From: Paraburkholderia agricolaris
GTDB taxonomy: Bacteria; Pseudomonadota; Gammaproteobacteria; Burkholderiales; Burkholderiaceae
Length of the DNA stretch: 64,000 nt
Direction of reading: 5' to 3'
Assembly (NCBI RefSeq): GCF_009455635.1
Contig: NZ_QPER01000002.1
Location: 2,232,001-2,296,000 of the forward strand
A model generated the notes under the pieces. It searched no databases, had not been told where the DNA came from, and saw only the letters and a program-made list of their open reading frames with translations. Made by a program: the position numbers and the translations under genes. This document shows, piece by piece, positions 24,949-32,490 of this stretch; within the stretch, counting starts at the first letter, position 1; each line of letters starts with the position of its first letter.

Positions 24949-26385
24949 TCAGAACAGCTTGCCGGGATTCAGGATCCCATGCGGGTCCAAAGCGTGTTTG
25001 ATCGCGGCCATTGCAGCCAATTCAGCCGGCGAGCGCGAGATCGGCAAGAACTCGCGCTTGAGCAAGCCGATCCCGTGTTCCGCCGACACCGAGCCGTGCA
25101 AGGGCCCCAGCATCTCGTAGACGAAGGCATACACCGTACCGTGATCGACACCGGGGATCGAATGGCCATCCACGGTGACGTGCAGATTCGAATCGCCGAT
25201 ATGGCCGAAGAAATACGACGCGTTGCCCGGCCAGCGTTGATCGAGCGCCGCGCGGCAACGGTCGACGAAAGCGCCGATCTCGCCGATCGGCAAACTCACG
25301 TCGAAGTTGATCGCATCGAGCCGCACCGGAAATTCGGCGGTGCATTCGCGAATCGCCCATAACGCGCGCGCGTCGGCCACCGATTGAGCGATCACCGCGT
25401 CGCGGATCGCTTCTGCGTCGAGCGCTTCGGTCAGCGCGGCGGAGAAGCGTTCGCCGTCGTCGCCCGCGTCGAAACTCGCGTGTTCGATCAGTGCATAAAG
25501 CGGGTGCGGGTCGGCGAACGGCGAACGCGTGCCCGTCAGTTTCACGCCGAAATCGTAGAAATCCGGCCACATGATCTCGAACGCGCCAATGTCGTTGCCA
25601 AAGCGCGTCGACAGTCGGCGCAGCAGATTCACGGCCGCGTCGTAACCGTCGAGGGCGACGAGCGCCGTGTGACGCGCCGCGCGCGGCGGATGGAGCCGCA
25701 GCACCGCGCGCGTAATCACGCCGAGCGTGCCTTCCGAACCGATGAACCAGTGTTTCAGGTCGTAGCCGGTATTGTTCTTGACCATCTTGCCGAGCGACGT
25801 CAGCACGTCGCCGTTGGCGAGCACGACTTCGAGGCCGAGCACCTGGTCGCGCGCGGTGCCTGACTGGATCACGCGATTGCCGCCCGCATTGGTCGCGAGG
25901 TTGCCGCCGATCTGGCACGAGCCGCGTGCGCCCAGATCGAGGGCAAGTTCGAAGCCGGCTTCGGCGGCGGCTTCCTGTGCGGTTTGCAAGGTGGTGCCGG
26001 CGCGCACGGTGAGCGTGGCCGAGGCGGCATCGATTTCTTCAACGCCGGTGAGCCGCTCGAGCGACAGCGCGATATCGGTCGCGCGGGCAATCGCGCCACC
26101 CGCGAGTCCGGTCATACCGCCCTGCGGCACGACGGGCTGATACGCTGCGTGGCAAATCGCCAGCGCGTGCGAGACTTCTTCGGTGCTGCGAGGCAAAAGC
26201 AGCGCGGCGGGACGCGTTGGATCGTGGCGTGTCCAGTCGGACATCGCATGTTCGCCGATCTGCTCGCCGGTGCGCACCGCGTCGGCGCCGAGCGCGGCAC
26301 GTAGCGCATCGAGCGTAGCCGAAAGCGGTGCGACGCTATGGGTTGCGCTGCTCGCTGCGCCATTTGCCAAACTCTTATCTGTCAT
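24949..26385 (-). CDS. FAD-binding oxidoreductase, GlcD / D-2-hydroxyacid dehydrogenase type
   Basis: 478 aa. The N-terminal PCMH-type FAD domain has PAALLLPRSTEEVSHALAIC, VVPQGGMTGLAGGAI and GARGSCQIGGNLATNAGGNR. The C-terminal domain ends with GSVSAEHGIGLLKREFLP and DPHGILNPGKLF, typical of glycolate oxidase subunit D, D-lactate dehydrogenase and D-2-hydroxyglutarate dehydrogenase relatives. It oxidises a D-2-hydroxy acid and passes electrons to a carrier; the exact acid is unknown. AAGGA precedes the ATG. It lies 20 nt downstream of the oxygenase-like gene on the same strand, so the two are probably one operon, divergent from ABC cassette 1. Confidence 0.88.
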   Translation of the reverse strand: MTDKSLANGAASSATHSVAPLSATLDALRAALGADAVRTGEQIGEHAMSDWTRHDPTRPAALLLPRSTEEVSHALAICHAAYQPVVPQGGMTGLAGGAIARATDIALSLERLTGVEEIDAASATLTVRAGTTLQTAQEAAAEAGFELALDLGARGSCQIGGNLATNAGGNRVIQSGTARDQVLGLEVVLANGDVLTSLGKMVKNNTGYDLKHWFIGSEGTLGVITRAVLRLHPPRAARHTALVALDGYDAAVNLLRRLSTRFGNDIGAFEIMWPDFYDFGVKLTGTRSPFADPHPLYALIEHASFDAGDDGERFSAALTEALDAEAIRDAVIAQSVADARALWAIRECTAEFPVRLDAINFDVSLPIGEIGAFVDRCRAALDQRWPGNASYFFGHIGDSNLHVTVDGHSIPGVDHGTVYAFVYEMLGPLHGSVSAEHGIGLLKREFLPISRSPAELAAMAAIKHALDPHGILNPGKLF

Positions 26386-26405
26386 GCAGTGGTTCCTTGC
26401 ATTCC

Positions 26406-27371
26406 TTAAACGGCCGTTTTCTTCCGATAACCCATCGAATCGTTGATCCGGCCGAGGATGTAATCGCCCGCGGCGACCGGCTGATACTTGAGGTCGGCGT
26501 CGCTCGTACCGAGTTCACGCGGATCGACCGTCGCGCCGTAAGTGGGATCATAAAACGTCGCGATCGAATAGCGCTCGCGCCCCGATGCATTGATCACACG
26601 ATGCAAGGTGGAGCGGAAGCGATCGTTGGTCCAGCGCGCCAGCAGATCGCCAACGTTCACCACGAAGCTGCCCTCGATCGGCGGCGCGTCGACCCACGTG
26701 TCATTGGCGATCTCGCGCACCTGCAAGCCCCCTACCTGATCCTGCCATAGCAGGGTAATGCAGCCGTAGTCGGTATGCGGTGCAACGCCGAACTGATCCG
26801 CGTCCGATTGAGGCGGCTGCGGCGGATAGTAGACCATCTGCGTGCGCTGCATCCGCTTCGTATAGCGCGGCGTGAAGAAATGCTCGTCGACGCCGAGACT
26901 CACCGCCACCGCCCGCAGCAGATCGGCGCCGCATGCGGCCACCGCTTCGTAATAACCATAAAGCGCGGGCCGCAATTCAGGCATGAAATCCGGCCAGTTG
27001 TTCGGTCCACGCAACGCCTGACCCGCGCGCACATCGGGATCGTCCTCCGGCAATTCGAGGCCGATGCTGAAGAACTCCTTGTAGTCGGGGCGCTTCGCCT
27101 GATACATGGTGGCGTCGCCGAGCGCGTTGAAACCTCGATGCCGATGATTGACCGCCGCGCGCCGCTTCGTCTCGACAGGAAACGCAAAGAACGTGCGCGC
27201 CGCCTGGGCGGCTGCATCGATTGCCGTTTGTGGCACGCCGTGATTGACGATATAGAAGAAGCCGATCGTGGTGCACGCTTCGCGGATTTCATGTGCCACG
27301 CGGGTCAAGGCCCGCGGGTCGCCCGCGCGAACGCCGGCAAGATCGATGATCGGAATACGGGTCACGGGCAT
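26406..27371 (-). CDS. Isopenicillin-N-synthase-like Fe(II)/2-oxoglutarate-type oxygenase
   Basis: 321 aa. The N-terminal DIOX_N part contains GFFYIVNHGVP. The double-stranded beta-helix carries the iron triad His199 and Asp201 (in HTDYG) and His257 (in LHRVIN), with Arg267 in RYSIATF for the co-substrate carboxylate. The family hydroxylates, desaturates or cyclises small molecules. AGGGAG lies 7 nt before the ATG at 27371; upstream in-frame starts are not convincing. It is first in an operon with the FAD oxidoreductase and divergent from an amino-acid ABC transporter, with HutC-like palindromes in between, so the substrate is probably what that transporter imports. Confidence 0.88.
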   Translation of the reverse strand: MPVTRIPIIDLAGVRAGDPRALTRVAHEIREACTTIGFFYIVNHGVPQTAIDAAAQAARTFFAFPVETKRRAAVNHRHRGFNALGDATMYQAKRPDYKEFFSIGLELPEDDPDVRAGQALRGPNNWPDFMPELRPALYGYYEAVAACGADLLRAVAVSLGVDEHFFTPRYTKRMQRTQMVYYPPQPPQSDADQFGVAPHTDYGCITLLWQDQVGGLQVREIANDTWVDAPPIEGSFVVNVGDLLARWTNDRFRSTLHRVINASGRERYSIATFYDPTYGATVDPRELGTSDADLKYQPVAAGDYILGRINDSMGYRKKTAV

Positions 27372-27482
27372 TGCGCTGCTCCCTGGAAGGCCGGTCGATT
27401 CAACTGATAAAAGAGACTTGTGAGTCGGCTTGCGAATCGCTCCACTCGCGACACGCTCGCGTGCCTCTTCGTTGCTTCTTCG

Positions 27483-27494
27483 TTGTATATACCG
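27483..27494. promoter_or_regulatory. HutC-like half of an operator pair
   Basis: TTGTATATACCG. Its reverse complement, CGGTATATACAA, matches the site at 27582-27593 in ten of twelve positions. Sequences of the TTGTATATACAA type are bound by HutC-class GntR regulators. It lies 112 nt upstream of the leftward oxygenase start. Confidence 0.55.
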
Positions 27495-27581
27495 CCAAAA
27501 GCGCTCCCGCAAGTTGCTTCGCGTAGCCTCACATAAGGGCTTTTCTCTACTCGCGCGTTTATTTATTTCGCGCGAAAACTG

Positions 27582-27593
27582 CGGTATATACTG
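27582..27593. promoter_or_regulatory. HutC-like operator, second of a pair
   Basis: CGGTATATACTG, in inverted orientation to the site at 27483-27494 with centres 99 bp apart. It lies 74 nt upstream of the substrate-binding-protein gene, where repression by the HutC protein encoded at the end of this operon would be expected. Confidence 0.55.
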
Positions 27594-27666
27594 CCTCGAA
27601 TGAATCGCGCAGAGTCTGCTGACGAACCGCTTTCGCGCGACACCATTTTGCCAACCGGAGAATCCC

Positions 27667-28494
27667 ATGAGCATCCTTGCAGGATGGAAGTGTCGTTTGG
27701 TCATGCTGGCGTTGTGCGCGGCAAGCATCACCGCCCACGCGGACGATCAACTCGCCAAAGTGAAGAAAGCCGGCGAACTGGTGGTCGGCACCGAGATGCA
27801 GTTCGCGCCTTTCGACTTCCTTGAAAACGGCCAGCAAGCGGGCTTCAATAAGGATCTGTTCGCCGAGGTGGGCAAGGAACTGGGCGTGAAGGTGCACTTC
27901 ATCGACTTGCCGTGGCCAAGCGTGCTGCCGGGTCTCGAAGCCGGCAAGTTCGATATGGTGGGCGGGCCGTTGACAGTCACCAAGGCGCGCATGGAACGCT
28001 ACACGTACACGCTGCCGGTCGCGGACGCCACCGACGCGCTGCTCAAGCGCGCCAACGACACCGCGCTCAAGCAGTCGTCGGATATTGCCGGCAAGACTGT
28101 CGGCGCGGGCAAAGGCTCGGCCCAACTCGACCAGTTGAAGGCGTACGTCGCCACCTTGCCGAAGCCGCCTGAAATCCGCGAATACGTCGACAACAATCAG
28201 GCTTACGCCGACCTTGCCGCCGGCCGCATCGCGGCGGTCGCGAATTCGATGACGAATATCGCGTATGTCGCCAAACAGCGTCCCGAGGCCTTCGCCGTGG
28301 TACAGCCGCCGTTCGGCGCGAAGGTGTACTTTGCTTATTGCCTGCGCAAAGACGCGGATAGCAAGCCGCTTGCCGATGCCTTCAACGCGGCGCTCGTGAA
28401 GATGCACAACGACGGGCGCCTCGCGGCGTTGCAGAAGAAGTGGTTCGGTGTCGCGATGGACGCGCCGACCACGATGCCGTCGCCGAACTATTGA
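27667..28494 (+). CDS. Amino-acid-type ABC transporter substrate-binding protein (cassette 1)
   Basis: 275 aa, with a signal peptide ending near AHA|DDQ (residue 24). The mature protein begins with LAKVKKAGELVVGTEMQFAPFDF and has VGKELGVKVHFIDLPWPSVLPGLEAGKFDMV, the usual pattern of the family 3 (lysine/arginine/ornithine/histidine) periplasmic proteins. CGGAG precedes the ATG. It is first in a rightward operon with two permeases, an ATPase and a HutC regulator. The ligand is not decidable by eye; the ligand may be an amino acid or a betaine-like derivative. Confidence 0.9.
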   Translation: MSILAGWKCRLVMLALCAASITAHADDQLAKVKKAGELVVGTEMQFAPFDFLENGQQAGFNKDLFAEVGKELGVKVHFIDLPWPSVLPGLEAGKFDMVGGPLTVTKARMERYTYTLPVADATDALLKRANDTALKQSSDIAGKTVGAGKGSAQLDQLKAYVATLPKPPEIREYVDNNQAYADLAAGRIAAVANSMTNIAYVAKQRPEAFAVVQPPFGAKVYFAYCLRKDADSKPLADAFNAALVKMHNDGRLAALQKKWFGVAMDAPTTMPSPNY

Positions 28495-28520
28495 CGGTTT
28501 GACGCACGGAGGGGCCGCCT

Positions 28521-29171
28521 ATGTTCAGCACGACCGTCTTCCTCCAGGGTTTGCCGCTGCTATTGCACGCGGCACTCGCCACCATCGGCATTTCGCTGAC
28601 AGGTCTGCTGATCGGCTTTTTTGTCGCGATCGGCGTATGTGCCGCGCGCCTCTCGGCGAGGCGCACCGCGCGCATGTTCGGCGGCGCTTATGTGTTTTTC
28701 TTCCGCGGCGTGCCGATGCTGGTGCAACTGCTGCTGGTGTACTACCTGCTGCCGTTCGCCGGAATCAATGTCTCGCCCATCGTTGCGGCGATCAGCGCCG
28801 TGTCGCTATGCTCCGCCTCGTACATCGCCGAGATTCTGCGCGGCGGTTTCCTCAGTATTCCGCCGGGTCATCTCGAGGCCGCGCGCATGCTCGGTCTTTC
28901 ACCGTTCGATATGCTGCGGCGCATTTTGGTGCCGCAGGCGTTTCGCTTGACGCTGCCCTCGCTTGTCAATGAAATGGTGCTGCTGATCAAGGCTTCGTCC
29001 CTGATCTCGGTGGTCGGTGTGGCCGAACTGACGCGTACCGCGCAGAACATTGCGGCCAGCACCTATCGGCCGCTCGAAGCCTACGTCGCCGCCGGGCTGA
29101 TTTACTTCGTGATCTGCGGCTGCCTCGCGCTCGTTGCGCACGCCGCCGAATACCGTTTGCAGCATGCGTGA
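28521..29171 (+). CDS. Polar amino acid ABC transporter permease (cassette 1, first)
   Basis: 216 aa, five or so membrane helices, HisMQ-type permease. The first part has ALATIGISLTGLLIGFFVAI and VFFFRGVPMLVQLLLVYYLLP. The EAA loop that contacts the ATPase is GHLEAARMLGLSPFDMLRRI, followed by LVPQAFRLTLPSLVNEMVLL. GGAGGGG precedes the ATG. It pairs with the next gene to form a heterodimeric channel. Confidence 0.92.
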   Translation: MFSTTVFLQGLPLLLHAALATIGISLTGLLIGFFVAIGVCAARLSARRTARMFGGAYVFFFRGVPMLVQLLLVYYLLPFAGINVSPIVAAISAVSLCSASYIAEILRGGFLSIPPGHLEAARMLGLSPFDMLRRILVPQAFRLTLPSLVNEMVLLIKASSLISVVGVAELTRTAQNIAASTYRPLEAYVAAGLIYFVICGCLALVAHAAEYRLQHA

Positions 29172-29200
29172 ACGCCCCTGAGCCTGAGATCGAATAAGTC

Positions 29201-29863
29201 ATGCAAACGCTCGACCCCACCGTCATCACGCACAATCTGCAGCCGATTGCCGCCGGCCTCGCGACCACGCTCGGCACCTGGGCTGCCGGCGTGGTGATCG
29301 GCATCCTGATCGGCTTTCTGATCGCCGTGCTGCAACTCTTTTGCGGACGCTGGGTGCGCGGCCTGTTACGCTTCTATATCGAACTCTTCCGCGGCACGCC
29401 ATTCCTGGTGCAACTGTTTTTGCTGTACTACGGCGGCCCTTCCTTCGGCCTCACGCTCGAACCGATGACGGCCGGCGTACTCGGCCTGGGTCTCTACGGC
29501 AGCGCGTATTTCGCCGAGGCGTTTCGCTCCGGCTTTCAATCGGTGCCACCGGGTCATCTCGAAGCGGCCTCCTGTCTCGGGCTCACCCGCTGGCAAGCGA
29601 TCCTGCGCATTCAGGTACCGCAAATGCTGGTGCTGATCGTGCCCGCGCTCACCAACCTGATTATTGTGCTGAGCAAGGAAACCGCCGTGCTGTCGATCGT
29701 CACCGTCCCCGAACTCACCTTCGTGCTGACCGGCATTGGTTCGGCCACCTTCGCTTTCGTCGAGACGCTGCTGGTGCTATGCGTGTGCTATCTCGCGCTG
29801 GTTGAATTGACCTCGCGCGTGGGTATGTGGGCAGAAACCCGCATCGCGCGCTTCATGGCATGA
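29201..29863 (+). CDS. Polar amino acid ABC transporter permease (cassette 1, second)
   Basis: 220 aa HisMQ-type permease. [20 protein letters not shown] is the typical second-helix region, and the EAA loop is [20 protein letters not shown], followed by [20 protein letters not shown]. It starts 29 nt after the first permease and ends 19 nt before the ATPase gene. It lacks a strong ribosome site, so coupling to the preceding gene is likely. Confidence 0.92.
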   Translation: MQTLDPTVITHNLQPIAAGLATTLGTWAAGVVIGILIGFLIAVLQLFCGRWVRGLLRFYIELFRGTPFLVQLFLLYYGGPSFGLTLEPMTAGVLGLGLYGSAYFAEAFRSGFQSVPPGHLEAASCLGLTRWQAILRIQVPQMLVLIVPALTNLIIVLSKETAVLSIVTVPELTFVLTGIGSATFAFVETLLVLCVCYLALVELTSRVGMWAETRIARFMA

Positions 29864-29882
29864 ACGCAATCCGGACCTCCCT

Positions 29883-30752
29883 ATGAACGCTATCGCCGAC
29901 ATGCCCTCCTCCGCGTCCACCGCCGCCTTCGATACGCCGACAGGCGCGCCGCTCATCGAAGTGCGCGGCCTGAAAAAACGCTTCGGCGAAGTCGAGGTGC
30001 TGCGCGGCGTCGATCTCGAGATCGCCCGCTCCGAAGTGGTCTGCATCATCGGCCCGTCGGGTTCGGGTAAAAGCACACTGCTGCGCTGCCTGGCCGCGCT
30101 CGAAACCTACGATCAGGGCGACGTGCGCATCGAAGGCGAATTGCTAGGCTATAGCGAGCGCAATGGAAAACGCGTGCGAGCGTCGCAGAACGAGATCAAT
30201 CGCGTGCGGCGCAACGTCGGTATGGTGTTTCAGCAATTCAATCTGTGGCCGCACATGACAGCGCTCGGCAATGTGATGGAAGCCTTGCTGCGCGTGCGCC
30301 ATCTGTCGCATGACGAAGCGCGCCGCCGCGCCAATGCGATGCTGGAAACCGTCGGCCTCGCGCATAAGGGCGACGCCTATCCTGCGAAACTCTCGGGCGG
30401 CCAGCAGCAACGCGTTGCGATTGCACGCGCGCTGGCGATGGAGCCGCACATCATGCTGTTCGACGAACCGACCTCGGCACTCGATCCCGAGCTGGTCGGC
30501 GAAGTGTTGCAGGTAATGAAGCAGCTTGCGCGCGACGGCATGACGATGGCCGTGGTCACGCACGAAATGGGTTTTGCCGCGCAGGTGGCCGACAAGGTCA
30601 TGTTCATCGACCAGGGACATATCGCCGTGCAAGGCAAGCCGCGCGAAGTCTTTCACGATGCGGGGCAGCCGCGTTTGCGGCAGTTCCTGCAAAACTATTT
30701 CGACCGCAATGCGTTCTGGACACGCGGCCCTGACGACGTGGAACCGCAATGA
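29883..30752 (+). CDS. Polar amino acid ABC transporter ATP-binding protein (cassette 1)
   Basis: 289 aa. Walker A is GPSGSGKST (57-65), the signature is LSGGQQQR (170-177) and Walker B is IMLFDE (190-195), with the switch His in VVTHEMGFA. An unusual N-terminal tail of about 20 residues precedes the domain. The stop overlaps the ATG of the HutC-type gene by 4 nt (ATGA), which ties the regulator to the transport operon. Confidence 0.94.
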   Translation: MNAIADMPSSASTAAFDTPTGAPLIEVRGLKKRFGEVEVLRGVDLEIARSEVVCIIGPSGSGKSTLLRCLAALETYDQGDVRIEGELLGYSERNGKRVRASQNEINRVRRNVGMVFQQFNLWPHMTALGNVMEALLRVRHLSHDEARRRANAMLETVGLAHKGDAYPAKLSGGQQQRVAIARALAMEPHIMLFDEPTSALDPELVGEVLQVMKQLARDGMTMAVVTHEMGFAAQVADKVMFIDQGHIAVQGKPREVFHDAGQPRLRQFLQNYFDRNAFWTRGPDDVEPQ

Positions 30753-31498
30753 AGACCATGCACACGGCGATTGAGCCGCCCGCCGCCCGCTACGAACAGG
30801 TCAAGAACCATATCCGCCAGATCATCGAATCGGGCGGCCGGCAAGCGGGCGAACGGCTGCCGTCCGAACAGGAACTGGTCACGACACTCGGCGTGTCGCG
30901 CATGACGGCGAATCGCGCGCTGCGCGAACTGGCCGATGAAGGCCTCGTCACCCGCGTGTCCGGCGTCGGCACCTTCGTCGCGCAAACCAAGCCGCAATCC
31001 ACGCTGCTGATGATCGCCCATATCGGCGACGAAATCCGCTCGCGGGGTCACGAATACAGCTACGACACGGTTCTCGCGCAACGCGAAACCGCGCCGGTGA
31101 CTGTGTCGAACGCACTAGGGCTGGCGCCCGGAGCGTCCGTGTTTCATGTGATTTGCGTGCATCGCGAGAACGGCTTGCCGGTGCAGCTCGAAGACCGTTA
31201 CGTCAATCCGGTAACCGCGCCCGACTTCCTGAAGCAGGACTTCGCCACGACGAGGCCGTCCGAGTATCTGTTCGTGACGGTGCCGGCGCACGACGTCGAG
31301 CATGTCGTCGACGCGGGCCTGCCGACGCGCACTGAGGCCGAATTGCTGGAAATTCACGCCGACGAACCGTGCCTGACGCTGATGCGCCGCACCTGGACGA
31401 GCGGCGTTGCGGTCACGTTCGCACGCTTCGTGCATCCGGGTTCGCGGTACCGGCTGGGTTGCCGGTTCACGCCGGACCTGTCGCAGCGCCAGGGCTAG
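30749..31498 (+). CDS. GntR/HutC-family regulator (cassette 1)
   Basis: 249 aa. The winged helix at about 14-80 has [19 protein letters not shown] and [20 protein letters not shown]. The UTRA ligand domain (about 100-240) has [19 protein letters not shown] and the closing [11 protein letters not shown]. HutC proteins are repressors released by urocanate or related compounds. It is translated from an ATGA overlap with the ATPase gene and probably acts on the palindromes at 27483 and 27582. It converges on a second HutC-type gene. It is a paralogue, not the classical hutC, since hutUI are absent here. Confidence 0.9.
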   Translation: MKTMHTAIEPPAARYEQVKNHIRQIIESGGRQAGERLPSEQELVTTLGVSRMTANRALRELADEGLVTRVSGVGTFVAQTKPQSTLLMIAHIGDEIRSRGHEYSYDTVLAQRETAPVTVSNALGLAPGASVFHVICVHRENGLPVQLEDRYVNPVTAPDFLKQDFATTRPSEYLFVTVPAHDVEHVVDAGLPTRTEAELLEIHADEPCLTLMRRTWTSGVAVTFARFVHPGSRYRLGCRFTPDLSQRQG

Positions 31499-31537
31499 CG
31501 GCGCACACGCCGCCCGCCCTCGCTCTTATTGCGCGGC

Positions 31538-32305
31538 TTATACGTTGCCCGCCAGATGAAAACGCGATGCCGGATGCCACAACTGCACCGACGTCGCCAC
31601 ATCGTCGCCCACCCAGGTGCGGCGCCATAGCTGCAAGCATGGCTCGCCGATATCCATCATCAGATGCCGTCGCACATATGCGTCGGGCTTCTGCGCATAG
31701 ATGCGAAACTCCGCGCGCTGGATCGGCGCGAGCCGCACCATGTAATGATTCGGCGTCTCGACGGTGAAGTCCTGTTGCAGGTAGTCGGGAAACACCTTCG
31801 GATTGACGTAGCGATCTTCGTACTGAATCGGCTCGCCCTCCTCGCTATGCACAATGCACGAGTGAAACGCAGGGCCGCTGGCGAGGCCGAGCGCTTCGAG
31901 CGCGTGTGGATCGTCGCTGGGTTCGAGCATCAGCACACGCGCTGAATGACGATGACCGCGCGCGGCGATTTCGTCGGCAATATTGCGGATTTCCAGTACC
32001 GTCGATTCGTAGCGCTGCGGCGCGACGAACGTGCCGGAACCTTGCACGCGCGTCAGCACGCGTTCGGTGGTGAGCTCGCGCAAAGCGCGCGACACGGTCA
32101 TGCGCGCGACGCCGAATTCCTTGACCAGTTCCGTTTCGGATGGAATCAAGCCGCCCGGCTTCCAGTCCCCTTCGCTAATGCGCCTGAGTACATAGCGCTT
32201 GATCTGCTCGTAGGCGGGCATCGCCTTGGCGGGTGTCTGCTGGGTACGGCCAGGCGGGTCCTGCGTCTCTGCGGTTTGCGGGTGTGTGTTTGTAATAGTG
32301 TTCAC
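31538..32305 (-). CDS. GntR/HutC-family regulator (cassette 2)
   Basis: 255 aa with a probable GTG start at 32305 behind GAGG; the in-frame ATG at 32221 would shorten it by 28 residues and still leave the DNA-binding domain whole. The winged helix contains PAYEQIKRYVLRRISEG and ARMTVSRALRELTTERVLTR. The UTRA domain has YEDRYVNPKVFPDYLQQDF and HPASRFHLAGNV. The N-terminal 25 residues are Thr/Gln-rich and probably disordered. It is the last gene of the leftward cassette 2, 185 nt after the lyase homologue, and likely represses it from the sites at 37533 and 37707. Confidence 0.88.
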   Translation of the reverse strand: MNTITNTHPQTAETQDPPGRTQQTPAKAMPAYEQIKRYVLRRISEGDWKPGGLIPSETELVKEFGVARMTVSRALRELTTERVLTRVQGSGTFVAPQRYESTVLEIRNIADEIAARGHRHSARVLMLEPSDDPHALEALGLASGPAFHSCIVHSEEGEPIQYEDRYVNPKVFPDYLQQDFTVETPNHYMVRLAPIQRAEFRIYAQKPDAYVRRHLMMDIGEPCLQLWRRTWVGDDVATSVQLWHPASRFHLAGNV

Positions 32306-32384
32306 GTCGACCTCGTGGGTGGTACGCGGGTGGTACACATTTTTGGCCAGCTCACTGGCGGGTAGCCCGCTCACCGGCTCTGTC

Positions 32385-32425
32385 TCCGTTCATGCAATCC
32401 GTTCATGCAATCCGTTCATGCAATC
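32385..32425. repeat. 13-bp tandem repeat, three copies
   Basis: TCCGTTCATGCAA is repeated three times without change (32385-32397, 32398-32410, 32411-32423) plus two more bases. It lies between the lyase homologue and the HutC-type regulator gene, 80 nt upstream of the latter's GTG. Confidence 0.9.
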
Positions 32426-32455
32426 TGCCAGTCCAGCCTGTCCAGTCTGTCAACT

Positions 32456-32479
32456 CCGGGCCCATCGATTCGGGCCCGG
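32456..32479 (-). terminator. Hairpin between the lyase homologue and its regulator gene
   Basis: CCGGGCCC at 32456-32463 pairs with GGGCCCGG at 32472-32479 around an 8-nt loop. It begins 12 nt past the lyase stop on the minus strand. No T run follows, so it may reduce rather than stop read-through into the regulator gene. Confidence 0.4.
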
Positions 32480-32490
32480 CAAGCGGCCCT

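Noticed and set aside
32385..32425. A CRISPR-like array
   Set aside because: The 13-bp units are directly adjacent with no spacers, and there are no cas genes.
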